A DNA stretch of 64,000 nucleotides from Winogradskyella sp. PG-2 (GTDB taxonomy: Bacteria > Bacteroidota > Bacteroidia > Flavobacteriales > Flavobacteriaceae), in contig NZ_AP014583.1 of NCBI RefSeq assembly GCF_000828715.1, forward strand, positions 542,501 to 606,500, written 5' to 3'. This document shows, piece by piece, positions 40,774-48,782 of this stretch. Every line of letters begins with the position of its first letter. Positions within the stretch are counted from its first letter, which is position 1. Position numbers and translations under genes: made by a program. Below the pieces are notes generated by a model that made no database searches, was not told the origin of the DNA, and saw only the letters and a list, made by a program, of their open reading frames with translations.

Positions 40774-41684
40774 AACTTAATATTTAGATTCTTTGTATTT
40801 GATGTAGTTCCATTGTTTTCTGAATACTTCCAGGTATTATTATCTTTAAAAACTATAGCGCTCTTACCTTTAACTATAAATACGTTTTTTGCTGCTGTAT
40901 TCAATAACACCATGACTATCTTTTTATCTTCATCCCTCACCTCATAACCATTTGTAATCGGATTAGGGTATAACACATTACTTACTGTTTTTTCTGACGC
41001 CTTTTCCTTTTTCACTTCAGACTTAACCGTTTTTACTACTGCTATATCATTTACAACTTCTTCTGCCTCCTCTGCTTCTTTAGTTACTTTTACTTCTTTT
41101 ACTTCTTTTACTTCTTTTACTTCTTTTACTTCTTTTACTTCTTTTACTTCTTTAATCTTTTCAATATTTTGAACATCTTCAACTTTATCTATTTTATTTT
41201 CAATCTGATTCTCTTGTTCAGTTACAACAGTAGTTTCTGTATCTGATTTTGGTTTATACTTGTAGTTTAACGCCTTTATACTTTTAAATGCCTCTGTTAG
41301 TGCCTTTTGATGTCTTTTTTCATGATTATTTTCGCCAGATTGACCGTATTCAGATTTCATAATTAATTCACCGTAACAATCTTTTAAGCTTACCTCTAAT
41401 CTTGTTTTACGGAATCCACCTCTTACTTTATGAACATCTGCATACATAGCTAAACATCTGTCTTCAAATAAATCCTGAGGCAGCTCTGACTTTTCAAAAT
41501 AAGCATCGAAACCATGCTGCTTAAATAAAAGCTTTGTGACCGTATTTAATCGATATGCATTTTGCCCTTTTAAAAACTCGTATTGTAAAGGAATAATCAC
41601 ATATTTATAATCATTTATTGTACTTTGAGACCATCCACTAAAACAGCTACATACAATTAGACATAGAATAAGAATCTTTTTCAT
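40770..41684 (-). CDS. Secreted protein of unknown function with (KEV)7 repeat, paralogue A
   Basis: The 304 residues have a signal peptide (cleavage near WSQ20), an N-terminal domain of about 130 residues (INDYKYVIIPLQYEFLKGQN, then LFKQHGFDAYFEKSELPQDL), a low-complexity linker and a 60-residue C-terminal domain (KIVMVLLNTAAKNVFIVKGK). The linker contains seven consecutive Lys-Glu-Val triplets encoded by a 63-bp 9-bp tandem repeat. The next gene is a clear paralogue in both end domains but has a different linker. The N-terminal domain recalls proteins that sense or bind at the cell envelope, but I cannot name a function. Confidence 0.8.
   Translation of the reverse strand: MKKILILCLIVCSCFSGWSQSTINDYKYVIIPLQYEFLKGQNAYRLNTVTKLLFKQHGFDAYFEKSELPQDLFEDRCLAMYADVHKVRGGFRKTRLEVSLKDCYGELIMKSEYGQSGENNHEKRHQKALTEAFKSIKALNYKYKPKSDTETTVVTEQENQIENKIDKVEDVQNIEKIKEVKEVKEVKEVKEVKEVKEVKVTKEAEEAEEVVNDIAVVKTVKSEVKKEKASEKTVSNVLYPNPITNGYEVRDEDKKIVMVLLNTAAKNVFIVKGKSAIVFKDNNTWKYSENNGTTSNTKNLNIKF
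41091..41153. repeat. 7 x 9-bp perfect tandem repeat
   Basis: Seven identical copies of TACTTCTTT (GTAAAAGAA phase on the coding strand) encode seven Lys-Glu-Val triplets in frame. Copies are identical at DNA level, so slippage can change copy number without shifting the frame. Confidence 0.95.
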
Positions 41685-41697
41685 AACCTATATTTTA

Positions 41698-42474
41698 CTA
41701 AAACTTTATATTAATAACTCTTTTTGAAATTGCACCATTATTTTCATAATAAACCCAATCTTCATTGTCTTTATAAACAATAGCATTTTTATCTTTTACC
41801 ATAAAGACATCCTTAGCACTCGTGCTCAACAAAATCATAATTATTTTTGGTTCGGAATCCACTAATTGATATCCATCTTCTATCGCTTGAGCATAATAAA
41901 TTTCCTCTTTAATAATTAAATCTTTTACACCTTCATCCACTACTTTAGTTTCTGATATTTCAATCTTCTCTGTTTCAATTACTGGTTCGTCTTTTATTTC
42001 AGTTTTGGGTACTTTAACCTCAACTAATTTTTCTTTTAGCTCATATTTATACCCAATATTTTGAAACGTTACAAAAGCACTCCTTAAAGCCTCAGTGTAT
42101 GCTCTATCGTATTTTTTCAAAAGCGATTCACCAATTTCAGATGTCATTATTACTTTACCAAAACAATCCTTTAAAATGATCTCTAGCTTTGTTTTAAACA
42201 TTCCACTTTTATCATCAGATACTTCTGATGTTAAAGCCATACATCTATCATTTTTTAAATCATCTGGAAGATCCTCATCTGAAAGATAAGCTTCAAAGCC
42301 ATATTTATTAAATAAAAACTTGGTTAACGAATTCAGCTGATATTTATCTTCAGTTTTTAAGAAATCATATGTTTTAGGGACAATAATATATTTGTAATCA
42401 TTAAGTTCGTTTTGAGCAGTTCCGCTAAAACTTATGAAGACTACTAAAACAGTAAAAATTATTTTCTTAAGCAT
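41698..42474 (-). CDS. Secreted protein of unknown function, paralogue B
   Basis: The 258 residues repeat the layout of the neighbouring gene: signal peptide (cleavage near TAQ21), N-terminal domain (LNDYKYIIVPKTYDFLKTED, then FLFNKYGFEAYLSDEDLPDD and CMALTSEVS), acidic linker without repeats, and a C-terminal domain (PKIIMILLSTSAKDVFMVKD, then WVYYENNGAI). The gap to the paralogue is 13 nt, so they are probably one operon that came from a tandem duplication. Conserved paired Cys residues (DRCMAL and KDCFGK) match DRCLAM and KDCYGE in the paralogue and may form a disulfide. Confidence 0.8.
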   Translation of the reverse strand: MLKKIIFTVLVVFISFSGTAQNELNDYKYIIVPKTYDFLKTEDKYQLNSLTKFLFNKYGFEAYLSDEDLPDDLKNDRCMALTSEVSDDKSGMFKTKLEIILKDCFGKVIMTSEIGESLLKKYDRAYTEALRSAFVTFQNIGYKYELKEKLVEVKVPKTEIKDEPVIETEKIEISETKVVDEGVKDLIIKEEIYYAQAIEDGYQLVDSEPKIIMILLSTSAKDVFMVKDKNAIVYKDNEDWVYYENNGAISKRVINIKF

Positions 42475-42485
42475 GTTACACTATA

Positions 42486-43172
42486 TTAGAGAAGATTTTC
42501 AATAGCTTTCAAGGTAGTAATTCTTTTGAAATTATGAGCATTATGAATGTCTTTGTAATCGAAATGTATCGTATCCATACCTATATGATATGCACCTTCT
42601 ATGTCTGCCTCTAAGCTATCACCAATCATAATGCTTTCTGTTGCTTTTGCATTTGCAATGTTTAAAGCGAAATTAAAAACTTTTGGGTTTGGTTTTTTAA
42701 CTCCTACCATTTCTGAATTGGTGACAGTTTCAAAATAATGCCTAATTCCTGAACCTTTCATTTTCTTTTCCTGAACTTCTTCAAAGCCATTTGTAATAAT
42801 GTGCAAAACATATTTATTCCTTAGGTAATCAAGAATCTCAATTGCACCTTCAAATAAGTGGTTAAAGCTCGATAAATGCTCTATATAAGCTTCAGACAAT
42901 CGATTAATCAAATCATCTTCTACATTTATATTTACAGCATCAAAAGCCTGCTTCAATCGTCCATAGCGCAAACTAGCTTTGGTTACTTTTTCCTCGCGAT
43001 ATAGTTTCCAAAACTTAAGGTTTATAGGTTCATATACTTTTAAAAAATCGTTAAGCTTTATATCGATTTGATTTAGCTTAAAAATTTTATCAAAAGTCAA
43101 TCCCGAATTTTTATCAAAATCCCAAAGCGTATGATCTAAATCGAAAAATACATGTTTTATTTGATTGCTCAT
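42486..43172 (-). CDS. yjjG: HAD hydrolase, YjjG-type noncanonical pyrimidine nucleotidase
   Basis: The family dephosphorylates modified pyrimidine monophosphates and other small phosphates. The 228 residues have HAD motif I FFDLDHTLWDFDKNSG (nucleophile Asp11), motif II ITNGF, the motif III lysine in GVKKPNP, and motif IV GDSLEADIEGAYHIGMDT. The DHTLWDF sequence is typical of YjjG. It overlaps the deacetylase gene by 4 nt, forming an operon with it and radC. Confidence 0.9.
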   Translation of the reverse strand: MSNQIKHVFFDLDHTLWDFDKNSGLTFDKIFKLNQIDIKLNDFLKVYEPINLKFWKLYREEKVTKASLRYGRLKQAFDAVNINVEDDLINRLSEAYIEHLSSFNHLFEGAIEILDYLRNKYVLHIITNGFEEVQEKKMKGSGIRHYFETVTNSEMVGVKKPNPKVFNFALNIANAKATESIMIGDSLEADIEGAYHIGMDTIHFDYKDIHNAHNFKRITTLKAIENLL

Positions 43173-44464
43173 TCTATTGATTCTAGTATCATATTAAATA
43201 GTGTTCTGTAGCCTTTCCAACGATCTAAATCACTAAATGTATAATTATGAAATATTGGTGTAAATGTTCCATTAACTGCTTTTACCTCATCTATCAGTTT
43301 TTGTAAATGCTCAGTTTTATCTAACTCTGAGTCATATTTCAATAAGGCAAAATCCATACAATGATATGGATTGATTTGTAATGGAGTTTGTACTTCGTAA
43401 TCTAAATCGTAAAACTGAAATGGTGTACATGTACCTGCTCTAAAACCTAGAGTGTCTATATAACCCATAGTAAAATCTTGATTGATTTCTAACTCCACCA
43501 AATTACGATAAGACGTAGGTAGATTTAACTTTGAAAACGAATGCCTTACCGCCTTTAAATTGGTATTTACAATAGCTTCCATTTTAAGCTTTTCTTTTTT
43601 CAGAATTGAAACATCATCTAATGCAAAATAGGATGCTTTTATGCCTACATCGCAATAATCAGCAATGGATTTTATGAGTGAAACAAATTGTTTTTTATTT
43701 GTATTTATATTTTTATCATAGGTTGAATAATCACCAATTAAAAACAGTACAATGAATTTAAATTTACTTTGCTTTTGCTTCGTAATAACCCACTTAAATG
43801 TATCGTAAGGGTCGCGTTTAAAACCCATCAAAACAGAATAGCGTTGATACAGTTGTCTTAATTTAAAACGCACCAAATCATTTAATGTACCTCCAACAGT
43901 TCGCAACAATCCTTTTTGACGAAAATAATAAGCAGTTGGAACATCTATAACGGGTTGTATTCTATAACTTCGTTTTTGAAATTCGTAATCGGGAAATCGT
44001 TTTTTTAAAACCTTTTGAAGCTTGTATGCCCAAATATCAACTACAGGTTGATTTAAAAAGCGATGAATATAAGCCAGACTTTCTTTGGCCATAAACCTAC
44101 CATAATCATCTTTTACGTGTGGCATATATTCTTCATAACGACTCAATAAGTAAAAAGACGCTGCAAAAATATCAAAAGGCAAATCACTACGCTCACCTGT
44201 TGCAAAAAAACCTTTTGTATTATCCCACTGCTGTACATTGATATCTATATCTGACAATCCATTCTCAAACAGTAGTTCATTACTTCGCACAAACAATTCA
44301 TTACTCAATGGTTGTTTTGTATAGGACATTTTAAGACTGTTATGCGCAATAAAATCTTCAACTTTAGAAGTGAAACTCACCTCTAAGCCTAAAATACGTT
44401 TACCAATATGTTTAAACGTATATATTAAACGTGGAGTGATTTTATGAGTATAAACTAATAACAT
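43169..44464 (-). CDS. Polysaccharide deacetylase-like protein
   Basis: The 431-residue product has an N-terminal domain of about 110 residues seen in Bacteroidota deacetylases (LPFDIFAASFYLLSRYEEYM). The C-terminal NodB-type fold shows the FLIGDYSTYDKN region, GIKASYFALDD, AVRHSFSKLNLPTSYRNLVE (with a histidine block), and GTCTPFQFYDLD. Classic NodB enzymes bind a metal through an Asp and two His; the first motif is altered here, so activity is uncertain. It sits between yjjG and radC with overlapping ends. Confidence 0.75.
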   Translation of the reverse strand: MLLVYTHKITPRLIYTFKHIGKRILGLEVSFTSKVEDFIAHNSLKMSYTKQPLSNELFVRSNELLFENGLSDIDINVQQWDNTKGFFATGERSDLPFDIFAASFYLLSRYEEYMPHVKDDYGRFMAKESLAYIHRFLNQPVVDIWAYKLQKVLKKRFPDYEFQKRSYRIQPVIDVPTAYYFRQKGLLRTVGGTLNDLVRFKLRQLYQRYSVLMGFKRDPYDTFKWVITKQKQSKFKFIVLFLIGDYSTYDKNINTNKKQFVSLIKSIADYCDVGIKASYFALDDVSILKKEKLKMEAIVNTNLKAVRHSFSKLNLPTSYRNLVELEINQDFTMGYIDTLGFRAGTCTPFQFYDLDYEVQTPLQINPYHCMDFALLKYDSELDKTEHLQKLIDEVKAVNGTFTPIFHNYTFSDLDRWKGYRTLFNMILESIE

Positions 44465-45162
44465 TATATAATTTCTTGGTCTGCAAAACTAAAATACGCT
44501 TTCTCAGTTACAATGAGGTGATCTAGAACTTTAATATCTAAACTCTGTGCGGCTACTTTTAACTTTTGGGTAATATCTTTATCAGCTTGACTAGGCTTTA
44601 GAGTTCCGGATGGATGATTATGACAAAGAATTAACGCAGTTGCTCCTACTTCAAGTGCATTCTTTAAAACTAAACGGACATCCACTAGAGTACCAGTGAT
44701 TCCTCCTTTACTCAATTGATTCTTTTGAATCACCTTATTAGAATTATTAAGATATAATATCCAGAATTCTTCGTGTGGTAATTCACCTAGTATGGGCTGC
44801 ATAATATTGTAAACCGAACGGCTAGAGGTAATCTTCTCTAATTGTAATCCTTCTTCTAATCGACGACGTCTTCCTAGTTCTAAAGCAGCAGTAATTGTTA
44901 TAGCTTTGGCTTCCCCAATCCCTTTAAATTCTATTAATTGTTTAATCGATAATTTCCCTAAAGCATTAAGGTTGTTATCTACACTTGCCAAAATACGTTT
45001 ACATAAATCAACCGCACTTTCATCTCTGCTTCCCGAACCTATAAGAATTGCTACCAGTTCAGCATCACTTAAAACGATTTTACCTTTGTCCCGTAATTTT
45101 TCTCTTGGTTGGTCATCTTGAGACCAATTTTTAATTGAAAATGAAGTCGTTTTTTCTGACAT
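44464..45162 (-). CDS. radC: RadC-family JAB-domain protein
   Basis: The 232 residues have an N-terminal helix-hairpin-helix region (IKQLIEFKGIGEAKAITITA) and a JAB/MPN metalloprotease-like domain with the zinc motif HNHPSG at 181-186 and Asp194. The upstream RGGI-like KGGITGTLVDVRLVLKNALE block is conserved. RadC was named for DNA repair but its real role is unknown. It shares one nt with the deacetylase start. Confidence 0.93.
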   Translation of the reverse strand: MSEKTTSFSIKNWSQDDQPREKLRDKGKIVLSDAELVAILIGSGSRDESAVDLCKRILASVDNNLNALGKLSIKQLIEFKGIGEAKAITITAALELGRRRRLEEGLQLEKITSSRSVYNIMQPILGELPHEEFWILYLNNSNKVIQKNQLSKGGITGTLVDVRLVLKNALEVGATALILCHNHPSGTLKPSQADKDITQKLKVAAQSLDIKVLDHLIVTEKAYFSFADQEII

Positions 45163-45213
45163 GCCCTAAAGATAAAAAATTGTAAATTTAAGCATCAATT
45201 AAAACAAAGAATT

Positions 45214-45657
45214 ATGCAATCATTTTTTGAGGAAGGAGTCTATGATGAATTAACATCGCGTCTCAACAAATTAAATAAAGATACCTTAGCTACTTGGGGA
45301 AAAATGAACGTTGGCCAGATGTTATATCATTGCCAAATGCCACTAAATATTATATTAGAAAAAGAAGACTATGGCGTAAAACCTAATTGGTTGATTAATT
45401 TATTATTTAAAAAATCAATGTATAGCGACAAGCTTTGGAAAAAGAATCTACCAACAGCTAAAGGCTTTGCAATTAAAGATGAAAAGGGTTTTGATACAGA
45501 AAAACAAGCCATTACAGGTCTTATTAATGAGTTAAACTCACAACGCAATCGAAATGATTGGCAACCACATCCTGCTTTTGGAAAATTAACAAAAGAACAA
45601 TGGGGGAAAATGCAATACAAGCATTTAGACCATCGCTTTAGACAGTTTGGGGTGTAA
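45214..45657 (+). CDS. DUF1569-like protein (DinB-like fold)
   Basis: The 147 residues show the DUF1569 pattern: a helical bundle with NVGQMLYHCQMPLNIILE (first conserved histidine), NDWQPHPAFGKLTKEQWGK, and MQYKHLDHRFRQFG at the end (further histidines). DinB-like bundles use three histidines to bind a metal, and such residues are present. Function is unknown. It overlaps the next gene by TAATG. Confidence 0.8.
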   Translation: MQSFFEEGVYDELTSRLNKLNKDTLATWGKMNVGQMLYHCQMPLNIILEKEDYGVKPNWLINLLFKKSMYSDKLWKKNLPTAKGFAIKDEKGFDTEKQAITGLINELNSQRNRNDWQPHPAFGKLTKEQWGKMQYKHLDHRFRQFGV

Positions 45658-46250
45658 TGAATTATCCACCAAAAAAACATCAAGATGACGATATCAATCA
45701 TATGATTGAGGTTATAGAAACTTATCCTTTAGCCACAGTAATCTCTGTAAAAGATGATGAGCCGTTAATAACACATTTACCATTGATTTATGAGGATGGA
45801 AAATTGATTGGTCATATAGATATTTATAATCCTCAAGCCAAATTATTAAAAGACAATAGTAGCGTTACCATAATTTTTGCCGGACCAGAATGTTACATTT
45901 CACCTAGCGTATATTCTACAACACAGTTACCAACTTGGAACTATATTAAAGTACACCTCAAAGGAAACGTAAAAGCTATTGAAAGCAAAGTTGCTCTTAA
46001 ACAATCTCTAATTACAATGACTGAGTTTTTAGAAGCTCCAGACCATAAATATGTTTTGGAACCAGAAAATCCTCGATTAGATAGTAATCTTAAATACATT
46101 GAAATGTTTGAAATTACCATAACCGATTGGGAAGGAAAATTTAAGCTTTCGCAAGACAAAAAACCAAAAGACATTAAATTAGCTCGTGAGGAATTAGTTA
46201 GAGCTAATCAAGAAAGTATTAAAGTCTTTTTGGATAAGGTTTTTGAATGA
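45657..46250 (+). CDS. FMN-binding split-barrel protein (PaiB-like)
   Basis: The 197 residues match the FMN-binding negative regulator family named after Bacillus PaiB: MNYPPKKHQDDD, then TYPLATVISVKDDEPLITHL, GPECYISPSVYSTTQLPTWN and VHLKGNVKAI. The family was called a transcriptional regulator, but the fold is that of a flavin reductase/oxidase, so regulatory function is not shown here. It is coupled to the DUF1569 gene upstream. A broken membrane gene overlaps its stop by ATGA. Confidence 0.88.
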   Translation: MNYPPKKHQDDDINHMIEVIETYPLATVISVKDDEPLITHLPLIYEDGKLIGHIDIYNPQAKLLKDNSSVTIIFAGPECYISPSVYSTTQLPTWNYIKVHLKGNVKAIESKVALKQSLITMTEFLEAPDHKYVLEPENPRLDSNLKYIEMFEITITDWEGKFKLSQDKKPKDIKLAREELVRANQESIKVFLDKVFE

Positions 46251-46671
46251 AAATTATATTAATTATACATATTGTTACAACTATATTTATGACAGGCTTG
46301 TGTTGGTTTTTGTCTAAGTTGTTCATTATCATCTCTTTAGAGTTATAAAAAGTAATAAGTTTCCTGCCTACGAGAGAAAAAATGCAATTACAGGTTTTAT
46401 AATAGTACCAATTATGACTATTGAGCTTATAACACGACTTATTTTATTGTATAATTATCAAGATGGTTTACACTTATTGAATATAGTTTTATTAACCTTT
46501 ATTTGGTTAAGCACACTTATTTTTCAAGTTCCAACGCACCTAAAACTTATGCAAGAAGAATCTGAAGAACTAATTACAAAAGTGATTAGAACAAACTGGG
46601 TTAGAACGTTGAGTTGGACTGTAAGAGCCTTATTATTATCATATTTTTTATGGACATACCTTCAATTTTGA
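46247..46671 (+). pseudogene. Small membrane protein, frameshifted
   Basis: The frame starting at 46247 begins MKIILIIHIVTTIFMTGLCW and, after a shift at about 46305-46312, continues with VVHYHLFRVIKSNKFPAYER, then NAITGFIIVPIMTIELITRL and the intact C-terminal frame (46414-46671). Joined, it is a protein of about 140 residues with four membrane helices. Two lesions are visible: 2 extra bases in a TTTTT run and, in the downstream frame, a TAA where a CAA is expected. Homologous proteins that I recall have a WFVQ-x-VHY motif here. It is either a real pseudogene or an assembly error. Confidence 0.7.
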
Positions 46672-46785
46672 TAAATTGTTTAAACTAAATAAACTGATAA
46701 AAATTCATAGAGTTAAAAAAAATATCTAAATTAAACTCAGTTAAATAAGCCATTTACAATTTTATCATCTACTAAACGAAAGATT

Positions 46786-47724
46786 ATGAGTAGAATAAAA
46801 TCAATTAAATTAATATACTTCATACTAATCATTTCTTTTTCTTGTAGTTATGATATGGACGATCGTGTACCTCAACAAATGTTCCCAGAAGAAGAGACTA
46901 TTGAAGAAGGACAGTTTGTAGATGAACAAGGCTCTGTATATATAACGGGTTCTACAGATTGCACAGGAACAGGCAGTTATATATTAGATAGTAATAACCT
47001 TTTAGAAGATTTAGAAATACCTGATGACTTACCAATAGAAATGGATTTATCGGAATATCTTCCGCCAATTGGTAATCAAGGACGACAAGGCTCTTGCGTA
47101 TCATGGTCTACAACATACTATCTTAAATCGCTTCAAAAAAGACAATCAACCGAACCACCCTATGACGAGGCAACCATTATGAGTCCTGCTTATACTTATA
47201 ACCAAATAACTGAAGGTATTTGTGAGAGTACAGGAATTACTAGTGCTTTATCTGTTCTAAAATCAAAGGGCACAGTTACACTAGAAGAGTTTCCTTATTT
47301 CGATGACTCATGCAGTATTCAACCTACTGAAGTGCAAGATATTTTAGCGGAAGAAAATAAAATACTCGATTTTAAAGCGCTTAGTAGAGAAAATATGGTC
47401 AATGAAATAAAAACATTGATTAATGACGGCAAACCTATACTAATTTCAGTTTTTCTAGATTCGGAATTTGCTAAAACTGATGACTTAGGACTTACAGCTT
47501 ACAGAGATCATATTGTAGATTTTTCAATTGAAGGTGGTTGTCACGCCATGTTAATAGTTGGTTATGATAATGAAAATAATGCTTTTAAAGTTGTCAATTC
47601 ATGGGGTGAAAATTGGGGAGATGATGGATTTGTATGGATAGATTATATTGCATTTGATAACGTGGCTGATGAAACAGCAGATTTTCGAGTTATATCTAGT
47701 GCCTATGTCGCCTTCAATGAATAG
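46786..47724 (+). CDS. Papain-like (C1) cysteine peptidase lipoprotein
   Basis: The 312-residue protein has a lipoprotein signal ending FSC20 and an acidic +2 to +6 region (SYDMDD), suggesting surface export. The peptidase domain covers about 85-300: Gln in LPPIGNQGRQGSC, nucleophile Cys104 in GSCVSWS, His253 in GGCHAMLIVGYD, and Asn271 in VVNSWGENWGDDGFVWI. The canonical GSCWAF is GSCVSW here. Short distance to the Cys leaves little room for a pro-domain. It probably degrades external protein. The gene stands alone. Confidence 0.88.
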   Translation: MSRIKSIKLIYFILIISFSCSYDMDDRVPQQMFPEEETIEEGQFVDEQGSVYITGSTDCTGTGSYILDSNNLLEDLEIPDDLPIEMDLSEYLPPIGNQGRQGSCVSWSTTYYLKSLQKRQSTEPPYDEATIMSPAYTYNQITEGICESTGITSALSVLKSKGTVTLEEFPYFDDSCSIQPTEVQDILAEENKILDFKALSRENMVNEIKTLINDGKPILISVFLDSEFAKTDDLGLTAYRDHIVDFSIEGGCHAMLIVGYDNENNAFKVVNSWGENWGDDGFVWIDYIAFDNVADETADFRVISSAYVAFNE

Positions 47725-47812
47725 TTAAATCGAATTTTAGAATCATTATTAAAACTAGAAATTCAGATTAAGCATCAAGTTTTTAATTATATTGTCTAAT
47801 AAAATTCATAGT

Positions 47813-48700
47813 ATGAAAGACTTAAAAAAAGAAGATATCAATCAAGACGTATTCGATCTTTATGACGATTACGCACACAACAAACTCAATAGAAAACAAT
47901 TTGTTGAAAAACTAGGTTTATACGCTGTGGGTGGCTTAACCGTATCTTCATTATTGAGTTTTATATCACCTAATTATGTGGATAGTTTATTAGTTCAACC
48001 AAATGATCCAACTATAGATTCCGGCTATATTAACTATGAATCACCAAAAGGTGGTGGTACTATAAAAGGTCTATTATCGCATCCAAAAGATAATAAACTA
48101 AAATTACCTGGAGTTATTGTAGTTCATGAAAACAGAGGTCTAAATCCATATATAGAAGATGTTGGTCGACGCACTGCAAAAGCTAATTTTATCTCTTTAG
48201 CGCCAGATGCTCTAAGTCCTCTTGGTGGTTATCCTGGTAATGATGATGATGGCAGAACTATGCAGAAAAAAAGAGATAGAAATGAAATGCTAGAAGATTT
48301 TATCGCGGCATATCATCATCTTAAAAATCATGAAAATTGTGACGGTAATGTTGGAGTCGTTGGTTTTTGTTTTGGTGGTTGGATTTCTAATATGATGGCT
48401 GTTCGTTTACCAGACTTAGGAGCAGCAGTGCCTTATTATGGTAGACAACCAGAAGCTGAAGACGCCGTGAAAATTAAAGCTCCTCTATTACTTCAATATG
48501 GTGAATTAGACAAACGTGTTAATGCAGGTTGGCCAGCATTTGAAAAGATTCTAAAAAAGAATAAGATTGAACACCAAGCCTATATTTATCCTGAAGTGAA
48601 TCATGGTTTTCACAACAACACAACTCCACGTTACGATAAAAAGGCGGCTAATTTATCTTGGGAGCGTACTATTGCATTTTTTAAGAAACATTTGAAATAA
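47813..48700 (+). CDS. Dienelactone hydrolase-family alpha/beta hydrolase
   Basis: The 295 residues (ATG at 47813; a TTG seven codons upstream is unlikely) have an N-terminal region with KLNRKQFVEKLG and a hydrophobic stretch (YAVGGLTVSSLLSF), like a membrane or Tat-like anchor. The hydrolase domain shows the triad Cys186 in GFCFGGW, Asp233 in YGELDKRV and His264 in VNHGFHNN, plus VIVVHENRGLNPYIEDVGRR. The dienelactone hydrolase substrate is not implied; many members are general esterases. The Cys nucleophile is typical of the family. Confidence 0.88.
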   Translation: MKDLKKEDINQDVFDLYDDYAHNKLNRKQFVEKLGLYAVGGLTVSSLLSFISPNYVDSLLVQPNDPTIDSGYINYESPKGGGTIKGLLSHPKDNKLKLPGVIVVHENRGLNPYIEDVGRRTAKANFISLAPDALSPLGGYPGNDDDGRTMQKKRDRNEMLEDFIAAYHHLKNHENCDGNVGVVGFCFGGWISNMMAVRLPDLGAAVPYYGRQPEAEDAVKIKAPLLLQYGELDKRVNAGWPAFEKILKKNKIEHQAYIYPEVNHGFHNNTTPRYDKKAANLSWERTIAFFKKHLK

Positions 48701-48782
48701 AAATAGATTCCTAAAACGTCTTGTAAGGTTTTAAAGAAGCTGCAACTAATGTATCTTTACAATCTATTAGTACATAAATAAG

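Noticed and set aside
41091..41153. Possible CRISPR array
   Set aside because: Units are 9 bp, directly adjacent, without spacers, and code in frame for Lys-Glu-Val.
47792..47812. TTG start for the dienelactone hydrolase-like protein
   Set aside because: A normal ATG lies seven codons downstream, and nothing in the extension is conserved or needed.
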